This document shows positions 1-10,400 of a stretch of DNA of 64,000 bases, piece by piece. Numbering within the stretch: the first letter of the stretch is position 1; each line of letters starts with the position of its first letter. Where the stretch lies: NCBI GenBank assembly GCA_034440635.1, contig JAOTON010002194.1:372001-436000 (forward strand), given 5' to 3'. The notes under the pieces are model-generated. The model did not search any database, had not been told where the DNA came from, and worked only from the letters and a program-made list of their open reading frames with translations. This DNA comes from Lepas anatifera (taxonomy: Eukaryota > Arthropoda > Thecostraca > Lepadidae). Made by a program: the position numbers and the translations under genes.

Positions 1-1598
1 GGGTTCCCTTCCCCACGTGGGGTGTCATCTAGACCAGGGGCGCCTTTTCTGGTCGACAACTCACCAGGTGGGCTCAAAATATTATCATTGGGCGCCGATT
101 TTCACATCCTGAGGGAAGTGACATACCAGGAGGCGCCATCAGCCTTTTAGGGCTGCAGTGACCGTTTCAGGGAGCGCCGACGGGCGATGGAGGCATCTGC
201 CTCCTTCGATTCACATATGTCCTTGTGTCCGCCATTCTCGGGGGTTCTCAAGAGCTAGTCTGAGTGGTTTTAAATCATTTATCCCGGGGACTGTAAAGAG
301 TTTATCTCGGGGCGGCCCGAAATTGTTTGTTACGAGGGCCCAAAGTATCATACACGTCTGTATCTAATACACGAAGAAAATACACGTCTGTATCTAATAC
401 ACGAAGAAAATACACACCTTTATCTGTATCTGTATCAGTTTCGGAGTGACCGCACGATCCAGCTCTGCCAGCTCTTTGATGAATTACTCAAATATCAAGC
501 AGGTTTTAGCAGAAATCATTATTACATTACTTTAACTTTATATGAATTCGCTGAAAAATGCCTATGGCTGGTGGCAAGATTCAATCTTGACACAACCCAC
601 AGCATCACTCAACCATCCTCGTTCTGCCTTTGCTTAGATGGTATGAATGAAAACGGTAATATAATCTAAGATGGTTGATAATCTTGTCTGCAGGGGTCTG
701 CAACTAGTCTTGTCTAATGCGACTGCAGCAGTTTTCTCCGGGTTTGTTCCTCTCTCGATAATTTGATGCAATCTTCCATATCCAAGCAACGTCAATTGTT
801 ACGCTTTTGGAATTTGCCCCTTTCATTCTTGTAGGCAGACAGGAGGCATGCAGTTTACTGATTCTTCGCCAATTTTAAAGCCCACTTAGAACGAAACACA
901 TTTAAACGAGTGTCGATTGTCTGCTTGTATGTCTACCCGCCGCCTTGAATAAGCGGTAATTTTTACTTGCTCTTTCAGGAAGTCTTCGTTGCTGGCATGC
1001 TCATGAGGCGATGCGTAACTGCCATTTGAGTTGGCAAACAAAGCCTGCAAGAAAGTTTTCGTAACTGAAGAAGAGAGCACATTCAGCCCACTATTGCCGC
1101 CTGTACAATTTAGGCTGTGAACTAAGAGCAACATTTCCCATGGTACATTTCCCGTTTGTTGTTCAAACATGAGTTGTTGGTTGAAATAAATATATTAAGC
1201 TCTTATTATAATTTTTTGTCTGGTCTGTTCATGCAAGTTTGCGTTTTCAGATATATCAAAGAGACGCAGTGCATCGTTGCCCCCCATGCCTCCATTCGGC
1301 ACTGACGTCCACTGCATCAACGGTCTCGTCAAAGGTAGCACCATCGGCCGGCGACGGTATTCCGCCACTTCGTTTCGTGGTTTCCGTTCAATACTGCTTC
1401 AGCGGGAAGAAACTCACATAAAATAGTCATTTGTTAAATGAACAAGTGATATATATTCAATAAGTGCGTACGGTGAATAATCGTCGGTAATGGATACGAC
1501 ACGACTAGCTATTTCTGAAGGTATATCACTACAGCAGTGAAAAGTTTTTTTACGAAGATTGATGTGCCCAAATTTGGAAACATATTAGTACCCCAATA
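1..1598. other. Anonymous 5' region without recognisable gene
   Basis: I see no protein family, RNA gene or element end here apart from the short tandem duplication at 351-410. Short open frames (158-367 on +, 886-1170 on -) show no motif I recognise. The sequence is AT-moderate and looks like intergenic or intronic DNA. Confidence 0.5.
351..410. repeat. Tandem duplication, 2 x 30 bp
   Basis: Two identical 30-bp units lie head to tail (351-380, 381-410), each starting tacacgtctg and ending acgaagaaaa. A third, degraded start (tacacacctt) follows at 411. Confidence 0.9.
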
Positions 1599-2631
1599 TT
1601 AACCCTCGCCCCACCGAGGGGCCATCGATGGCCCCCTAAGGTTTTTCCGGGATAGCAGAAAAACGACAAGGCGCGGCACCGCGGTTGAGGGCTCTACCTC
1701 TCACTGCATCATTTTCCCATCATCCCTGAAATTTTTTACCCCGGGTCACCCAAGGTCAGGTCACCAAACGAGGTCAACCAAGGTCACCTCACTTCACCTT
1801 TAGAGCTCTGTAAGAGCTACATTTCAAAGTCGATCGATTTGAAACTTCCTGCACTTCATGACCCCTCCAGGGTCTACAAGGTGTATATCCGGGATTTTTT
1901 GATTTCGTGCCCTGAGGTCAGGTCACGAGGCGACCTCTCCCATTGGAAAAGCATGGGGAAAAGCTATTTCATGATATAAAACCCACAAAAATGATTGCAA
2001 ATACTCAGACTGCTCAGAACAACGTTTTTGGACACCCTTTCACGGATCCCAGGGGTCATATTTGCCCTTTGACTTTTCCAAGGTCATCCAAGGTCACCAG
2101 AGGTCAAAAACAGTATTTTGACAATAACTTTTGACCTAATTGAGCTAGAGCGGTGAAACAAACACCATCGTGTTTGTCTTGTCACTGGCTTTCATTTGAT
2201 ATACAACAAGGTCACTTTTTGACCTTTCGTGACCTCAGGTCATATTAGGTCACGAGGTGACCTCTGGTGGTCAAACCACTGGCGGGAGGTCTTTACGTTT
2301 CACATAGCGGAAAAAGTACTGGCAATTTGCTATCAAATGTACTTTACCAGGCCTCAATAGCTCTAATGACATAAGAGTTATGCCCAGTTTGCTTAATCAT
2401 TGCATATTTGAGTGAAAATAGCCGATTTTGACCTAATTTGACCTCTGGAGGTCAAACCATTGACCTGAGCACTAAAACATGCGAAGTAATTTCTTACTGA
2501 ATTCACGCGAGCTTTCTATTGCACTTTGCAGATTTGCGCTAACGCCCATATTTTCGGAGTTAGAGGGGGGCCATCGATGGCCCCCCGGTGGGGCGAAGGT
2601 GGCGCCGGACCCCCGGTGGGGCGCGGGTTAA
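1599..2631. mobile_element. TTAA-bounded non-autonomous DNA transposon rich in AGGTCA
   Basis: The left end reads TTAACCCTCGCCCCACCGAG and the right end, reverse-complemented, reads TTAACCCGCGCCCCACCGGG, so the element has imperfect terminal inverted repeats and TTAA at both edges. Each end also carries the perfect palindrome GGGGCCATCGATGGCCCC (about 1618-1635 and 2569-2586). The interior has no coding potential. It contains about 20 AGGTCA/TGACCT hexamers between 1750 and 2475. TTAA ends would fit a piggyBac-type transposase acting in trans, but that is an inference. Confidence 0.75.
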
Positions 2632-3670
2632 AATAGAACGTATAGAATGAATCATGTGATCCATATATGAGGCCTGTGGCCCACGAATCTATTGGGCTGC
2701 CTCGCTCGAACCAAGCTCGAGACATTAGAAAATGAAAACACAGACTCAAGGGACATTTTTAACACCGCTTGCAGGTTTCACTTGAGTTGTCCCAAGGACA
2801 TACTAATCCACACCTCTGCGATATTATGCAGGAACTACGCGCCCAATTATTTCTTTAATAAATATCACAGGAAAAAGGACACTTCTGCGATAAAATTTGA
2901 TGCAGGTAACAATGACTCTTAACAGGTGTATCAGATAAGCTGAACAATTAGCGTCACAGCGTCATGTTCAATGTAAAAACTGAAGAGTGTCACTTTGCAT
3001 CAACCTCATGAGTTCAGCGCACTTTCCTTGACATTTAAGTGTCTTTGCACACCCTGACTTTTTTCGGACACTTCGCCTTCACGGTCTTTGTAGTTTTGTC
3101 CACGTTTGACCGTGAGGGAGAGAAAATAACACAAAGCCAGGTCGGATGACAAGGGAGGTTACTGCAGCACGGCGAAATTATTTACCGTAGACTCTTGGAT
3201 GCTCAGAGAATTGATGAGATGCGTTGCCATCAGTCGTCTATGAAGGTGCCGGCAATTGTCTTGTCACAACTCTCACTTCTTCCCCAACGAACGAGAAGTT
3301 TACTCGCGACAGAGCAGGCATCACCACCATACTCAGTTTGCGTCCATACACTGAGGGTAAAGGCCAACGGCGTCGAACCGATGATAACGACACCAACCAG
3401 GCACTACGCACTCCTCACCTCAGCTTATCTGTGTTGCGATTCGGACGAAAGTGTGGGCATCGACCAGAATGGCACAGCGGGAAAACAGCGGATTCCCCAT
3501 CCAGGAAGTCGGCTCACGCATTACCCACAATATTGCAGGGAGAGAAAGTTCATTACATAAACAAGCAGTACTGGAATACTATCACCATTAAACAGCGCAG
3601 CACGAAGCTGCGGTGGCTGACTTGGCGTCTAAGAAGATGGTGATGCAGTCCGTTTCATTTGGAAATTTTA
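2632..3670. other. Anonymous region
   Basis: No recognisable gene. Two overlapping open frames at 3195-3643 (+) show no domain and are probably chance. Nothing else is supported. Confidence 0.4.
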
Positions 3671-3740
3671 ATGATAATGATTATTGGTGTTTAAGGGCAC
3701 TTCAGCTTCTTTGGCTATATGTGCCCAGCATTGTCAGGTT
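3671..3740 (-). mobile_element. I-group LINE 3' tail remnant
   Basis: Read on the minus strand, this short stretch has the same 3' end layout as the complete elements further right: a GGGCAC...GTGCCC stem, CTTAAACACCAA, then an ATAATCATTATCATT tail. It is a degraded fragment without coding sequence. Confidence 0.55.
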
Positions 3741-3989
3741 AGGTCAGTTCAAAATGATCTTGGTTAGCTAAGAATTTTCTATGCCGGAGGTGTCGCCGCT
3801 AAAAAGCGCGGTGAGGGCTATAAACGATGTCAAACTTTATTTCTTTCAGGTAAGATAAAACGTGTTTGATGTCTACGACGGGATCGTTTCCAAGACACTG
3901 CTCTAAGGAGACCGGTGGGAAGAATCGACGCATTTGCCTTTTCAGATTGTCACAGCCAGGGGCCTGTCATCCCTATCTCCGTAACGTGT

Positions 3990-4080
3990 CAACTTCTACC
4001 CATGACGTCACCGAATTGACCAATCAGCGGTGAGCATGAACTTGAACATCGCCGCCATATTTGTTGTATTGTGCGGCTGA
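3990..4080 (+). promoter_or_regulatory. Putative TATA-less promoter of the THAP9-like gene
   Basis: Three classical promoter words lie together upstream of the first coding exon: a CRE-like TGACGTCA (about 4003), a CCAAT box in NF-Y context (GACCAATCAGCGG, about 4018) and a YY1-like GCCGCCATATTT (about 4051). No TATA box is evident. The motifs are seen directly; their use as promoter elements is inferred from spacing to the gene. Confidence 0.5.
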
Positions 4081-4084
4081 AATA

Positions 4085-4127
4085 GTTGGCATTTAGGGCA
4101 TTGAGTATATTTCAGAGAGATAACAGG
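4085..4127 (+). other. Possible 5' UTR exon of the THAP9-like gene
   Basis: A strong splice donor (ACAGG|GTGAGT, GT at 4128) lies between the promoter motifs and the acceptor at 4203-4204 (ATATTCAG). A short untranslated first exon and a 77-bp intron are therefore plausible. The exon start is not determined. Confidence 0.35.
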
Positions 4128-4204
4128 GTGAGTTGCGTGAGAGAGTTGTAATAAGAGTGTGTTCTGAACTCAAAGTGCTGATTTTTTGACACTGAAATAT
4201 TCAG

Positions 4205-4479
4205 GATGGGCTTCTGTCCGTGGCGGAGTGTAACTCCACCAACCGGAAGAGTCCAGAGCTATCGTTCTTTCGTTTTCCTAAGTGTGAGAAGAGACGTGTG
4301 GAGTGGCTTCACAAGTGTGCCCGTGCTGATCTCATAAATGTGACGACGGCAAGAATATGCTCCAAACATTTCACCGAAGCAGACCTTGATCCCTCTTGTC
4401 TCCTGAAAAGGTCACTCGGCATGAGAAGCAAGCTGCTCTTGAAGGAAGATGCTCTGCCATCACTCAATCTGCCAACAAG
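4205..4479 (+). CDS. THAP9-like gene, exon with THAP zinc finger
   Basis: The reading frame from 4220 encodes a THAP domain: AEC, FFRFPK, EWLHK, then RICSKHF (the C-x2-H half) and an AVPTIF-like end (KEDALPSLN). The exon follows acceptor ATATTCAG at 4203-4204 and ends at donor AACAAG|GTAGGT, leaving two bases (phase 2). The natural ATG at 4206 starts MGFC, which would supply the first zinc-binding Cys, but that frame is one base out of register with the rest (break between TGT 4215-4217 and GTG 4220). The break is either a sequencing or assembly error or a real lesion. Without MGFC the finger lacks its first Cys. Confidence 0.75.
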
Positions 4480-7400
4480 GTAGGTGCCTATTTCATCAAT
4501 TTATTTCTGAATTTTTAGGTAGTTGAAGTCGAAGTTTTGAGGAAAGAGGTCAATCATGGCCTGTAACTTCCAGCTGCTCTTTCAAACATTCTTTGGGTAA
4601 GTCAGGATGAGGATAGTTCATGGGATGACAAAGATCTTGTAGGAATTGTGACCCGTACTTGTTGTCACAGGTGAAAGTTGGTCAAACCATTTGCTGTCAC
4701 AAAAGAGCTTGCTGGGCCAGTGTCCCATAACAGGTTTTGTGCTAGGGTGTTGAGTGGAAAATTCAGCACAGAATGTGAGGCAATGAAGTGGAAAATTCCC
4801 CTCGAAATGTATGGTGGAGTGAGAATTTTCCATCTTGGATACTCAGATGGAGAAATTTCAGAGCTCTTGTTTGAAGTCAAGTATGGATATTTCTTTTTAA
4901 TTTTTCTCATTTCTCAAAATAAATGTTATCCTCCCAACAAGCACTGTTTGACTATTTCAATTAAAAATGTAGATTAAGCAGGCAAATCTTCACCAATGGT
5001 AACCACCTGATGCAGTCTCGAATTGGGGCATTGGTGAGTTGCCACCAAAAATAGCTTTTGGGGACCTCTCTGAGACCAGCCTTTTGGGGGATAGAGAACT
5101 CTTGGAGCCCCAGAGACTGACATTTGTAGGCTGAAGATAAACTCTTGGGGGGTTGCCCTTGACAATAGATTTTTGCTAGGTATATGATTTCTTCTCCAGC
5201 CTCTCAAATCCCTTGCTCATCTTCACATACTTATTCACCTGCATAGAGAATATCCTTACTTTCCAAAGCAATAGAAACAGTGCTTACCTTTTATCCCAAT
5301 GTCACAGTAGCATCACAGAGCTACTATTTTAAATTCTAAGGGATTTGTTTCCTGCTGCTCACCTTTTTCGAAATACCTTACCTTAGGTTACCTTAGGTGT
5401 ACGGGACTTTCTGAGGCACGCCAGGTGCCTGTCTTGCAAAATGTTCCAAATCATCATCATCATCATCTTTTTTATTTCATTTTATATAATGATAGGGAAC
5501 AGAAGTAAGGGAACAGAACAGCAAAAGATGACATGAGCAGAGCAAGGCAATAAGGAGCAACAAAAGGAAGACATAGGTATACAGCATCGAACAAAAGGAA
5601 GCAGGCGAGCATGTAGTTAGATTACGAAAACGAGAAGAGCCGTTACAAAAACAAACGAAACAGAACAAACGAACTGAGGGAAAACATAATGCCAAAGCAC
5701 ACTTGCAAGCAACTGAAAGTTGAGCGCAAACAAAACAGACAGGAACAAATACAAACCAACATAGTTAAATTATTAATAGATACGTACAGTAGATAAGTAG
5801 CGGACCCACATATGTTGAGTTGTTTAGTCTAACGAAACCATAACTAAGCGAAAATAAGGAGGAACAAACCGAAGCCAATACAAATACAAAACAAAAACAA
5901 AACAAAACGAAAACAAGGAGAAGACATATCTCAGCAAGTAAGCAGGACGAAGAAGTGTTCGGCGAGATCAAGAATAAGACACTAATCGAATCAGACCAAC
6001 GAACAGAACAAAAAACAAAAAGCTGCAAACGGAAGAGAACAAAAAAGAAACGCGCGGAAGACAAAACGAGCCCGCAAAACAACTGGTTGCAGTCCATAAA
6101 CATTATGAAAAGTGTCGCGGACACACCAAAAGGTTTAGAGTTTCTCCAAATTATGTTTCTCCAGATAGACACCTGAGGAAGCTGTGGTCTGTCCACCATC
6201 AGGCAATATGCTTCCTATTAAAAAAGAAAGAATACTTAATGCATTATGTCTTTGGTAACTAGAATTACAATTGAGAAATAAGTATACAATTAACCAAAAA
6301 AAAGTATAAAAGCGAGTGGAAAATTCTTCTTGACTGGGTGTCGCTCCGCACCTAGCACCCCAGATTTTGGGACACTGCGCCACGCTGCCTTTGACGTTCT
6401 TATTGTCAACGATTGGAACTCGCTTCCATCACGTAGTTGAGGCCCCCTCGCTTAACCAATTCAAAGCGAGACTTGATTCCAACGGGCTCACTGTATGTAT
6501 GACTCACCCGACTGAACTGTAACTGCCCATGGTCTGAGCGCGACCACCCACGGGCTTCCCCTCAGGTGCTAGCCTGGTAAGATCAAGACTGGATTTCCGT
6601 CTAAATCGAGCTCGTCAGTGAACGTCACCGTTTCACCCTCGGGAAGAAGTTTGCGCTAGTGAGATGCTCGGACTGCACCCGATTTTCTGTGCTGTTTACA
6701 CTGATTTCAAACATACGCAGAACATGACAGTTTTTTCTCTTTTTTCAATTTCCATATCTGACCTGCTCTGATCTCTCCGTTTCTCTCTTCATGTCATATC
6801 CATTCCGCTAGATCCCTGCCAGCTGTACAGTGTGAGAGGATCCTGACAATGACCTGCAGGGCCTCGCTGCATCCCTGCTGCTGTGATGGCGTCCCTGTTG
6901 GACGCGTCCACTGCGATGGCGCCACCGCAGCTGCATAATGTACCTTGCCGCCTGACAAGGTACATTTTATCTTTGACAGACGGCACACGGAAGTGGCCTC
7001 TGAGCGAGAGGATCGGCATGCCAAGCGGAGCCGGAAGGAAATAGCGAGCAACCTTCTGACTGAGGAACGTGAGCCTGATCAACCATCTACGAGGTAAATG
7101 TTTTTCTTAATGGGAAATGTATGCTGTGTCTTAATCCATTAGGACAATACATTTCGAGAAATGCTTAGCAAACACCAGCCGCCAACCTTGATCCACCAGA
7201 GAGGCTCAATTCGATCCCCTCACTATTTTTCGATATGGCTGGAAAATATCTTGGTTTGGCGTAATGCCGCTTGGCAAGTGTGAACCAAAGAAATTTGACA
7301 CATAGGGGATTCCAGGACAGATCGACCAAGACATGACACCACCATGTCTAGAAAAAAATCCAAAGGAAATGTCCATGCCCACCATGTATAAAAAAATAAC

Positions 7401-10400
7401 GCATTCTACCTCAATGCAAACAATGTATTATGAAATAATAACAAGAATAATACCAACAAACGCATTTTTGTTTAAAATAGGTATTTCTGAGACACACCTC
7501 TGCACTTTCTGCAATAAAACGCCGGAAACTCTTGGTCATTTATTTATGAAGTGTCAGAGGGTACAGGCATTCTTCTCCAGCATTGCCAACATGCTACATA
7601 GAGAATATAGCTTTTGCGTTCAGCCACAGAAAATAAGCTCTCTTTTACCACAAAAAGGTGAAAGGCAAATATTTCAACTAATCAATCTTATTGCGATTAA
7701 GTGTATCTGGCAAGCACGACTAGATAGCACACAGCCCCAACTAGTTCATTTCACAAATGCTTTGAGAAATGAATATCAGATAGAAAAGATGGCGAGTGCC
7801 CTGAGCGAAACAGAAACAAATTTTGACATAAAATGGGAAGGGTTACATTTTTCTTCCACGGACATCAGTCGATCCAGGCAAGCATAACCAAACACAAACA
7901 TACCCACAAGAATAAAGCATAGCTAGCATAGGTGCACACATACACAGACACACACGCGCATAATTAGAGCAAACACGTACTCACAAAGACACACAAATTA
8001 ACAAATGCGGACATATAAAAAGTAACCTAGCGTGTCACATGCTTGTATGATTGTTCATCTGTTTGTTTCTGTACCTCCTGAAAAAATGTCATGGCTGTTT
8101 GCGCGATGTGACGGAGGCAGACAGCGCGCTGCAGCGGTGCGATTTGGATTGGACGTGGAATTTGTGTAATGCTGTGGAAATGAGACGTAGTGTGCTTGAA
8201 TAATAAAACAGTGAAAAATTTGTCAAGAAAAATCTTAAATTTTATCTATGGGGTAGCTTTTGGCCAGAAACACGCCTGTGAGAATCTTAGCCCCTTCCGA
8301 CCAACGGTGGCCAAGTTTTAGCCCGAGGCATTTTCGGGAGGTCACCATGTAGACTCATCTTTGATGCTTCGTAACTCAACAACGCATTGCCCGATTAACA
8401 AGTGTTGTATATCATTGAACTCGTCTTGAACCATAAACTATTTTGAAAACAGAAAATTTTCAATTTTTTTTACTTAATTCGTTTGATTTTGTCTTAGATG
8501 ACCTTGCGTGAGCTTTTCGCAGTTGAAATTGACCTTTTAGACACCTCACAAATTTTGTTGATAAATTATATTTCGAGAAAATTACAAAATGTGTTCTTGC
8601 TATGAACGCCAAATCTTTAGCACCTTATGTAGGTATACAGACCGTTTTTGACCACTGCAGTAGTATAGTCTTATGTTTAACACCGCAAACAAAGCAATTT
8701 CTTTTGGAGTCGGCTGCTTGCAATGATGTTGCATTGTCTTTACGAAATTTTTATTGTGTAAGTGTCAGAGTTTATGAGAACTAACACGCGCCCACACGAG
8801 GGAGCGGGCAACCAGCCTCCTCAGGTTTCCACGGTAGTAGTAGAAAAAATACCATCGCGCAGCGCCATCGCACTTCATCTACCTCTAACCCGACATTTTT
8901 GCAACTTCTGACAAAATTTTAGGTCTGGGCCATATCAGGTCAGACCGCCAACTCAGGTCAAGAGACCTAGCATCGAAAAAAAAACTTTGGAGGTGCATCA
9001 GTAAGATCAAATTTCACCTATCGTCCTTAGATTCACATCGCATAGTAAGGTCACCGAGCAGGATAATTGTTCGTAGCAGGATTTCCATATAGATAACATG
9101 GGACGCGGTCCGGGTCATGATCTTTCCAGTAGAAATACATGGGGAATTGGTAAATTTTGATAACGGGTGAGAATTGTCGAGAATTGCGATGGAGGTGTTA
9201 TTTTTACGTTGGCGTGTCTGACTGGCCACTGCAGTTTGATAAACACGCGCATTGACGGGGGTCTTAGCCACCTTCGCTTTGACGAGGGGGCGGGTACCCG
9301 CCCCCCCTAAGATCGCGAGAACCACGGTAGGTAGCGAAAAACGGTAAACGACTTTTGGTAGCCCATCCACTTCTCCATCGAAAATATTTGAACCATTTTT
9401 TTGTCAGGTCACATTTAAGGTCACGAGAGGTCAAAACATGCCGTCATAGGGATAACATGTAAATTAAGTTTTTCGGCCATTACATCTAAACAAGTAATGA
9501 TAGAGCAAAACGACTTCAACTATATGAATCATCGCAGTAAGCCGAATCGAATGATATATAATTTGACCTTACTAGGTCAAATCAAGGATTTGACCTGACC
9601 TGAGGTCAGTTCAGGATCAAATTATATAAAATGCATATCATTAGAACCGCAGAGCCAAGGCGAGTCTAATGCAGCTAAAATAAACGCTCTATCACCATCC
9701 GTTGCTGAGTTATTCAGTAAAAACCATTTTCCCCATTTTTTTTTAGGTCAGGTCACTTGACCTCTACTGGTGACCTGACCTGAGATGACCTAACCTTAAA
9801 ATTTTCACAGAAGTTGTAAAAATGATGAGGGAAAAGGTATGCCTAGTACGGCGGCACTACGCGCCGCCGTTTTTATGCTGTCTCCGAAAAACCCGAGGGG
9901 GGCGGGTACCCGCCCCCGTCAATGCGCGTGTTAATATTCTTTTTACCATACAGACCTAAGCCCGGCTCTAGGTCAAAGCAGGTTAAGATTCAAATTTGAC
10001 TAGACAAAATTATAAGATATATAATCCGATCGAGCTCGACAAGAGCATTCCAATGGCGCTGAAAATTTTTCTACGGCTCTGCTCTGCAGCTATTATGCCA
10101 CAAAATTTTGATTTCCACTTTGTTCTTGTAAGGAATACTTTGACCTTGAGTGACCTCAAAGGTGACCCGACCAAACGCTTGTATGTAATATTGTCGGCAG
10201 AGATTAAAACGGGCTATTTAGCGCCATCGCTCCCAGTGCACTGTTCATTCTACATGGTTTGCTGAATAGCAGAGATAGACAACAATTAAGACTGTGAAGA
10301 CCCTCCCTACCTCCCTCCTGGTCTTGTGTGTGCCAAAACCTGGGATACCGTGCATAATCCGTTCATGCAGAGTCATTCATTCTGTTTCAGTCAAGAGACT

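Noticed and set aside
886..1170. 94-codon minus-strand frame
   Set aside because: Composition is protein-like but I recognise no family and see no clear splice sites; not enough to call an exon.
3195..3643. Two overlapping open frames (121 and 139 codons) on the plus strand
   Set aside because: Both frames are open over the same GC-richer stretch, composition is unremarkable and no motif is seen; chance is likely.
5477..6199. Cys/Phe/Leu-rich minus-strand frames resembling membrane proteins
   Set aside because: They are the complement of an A/AC-rich low-complexity tract; hydrophobicity is an artefact of base composition.
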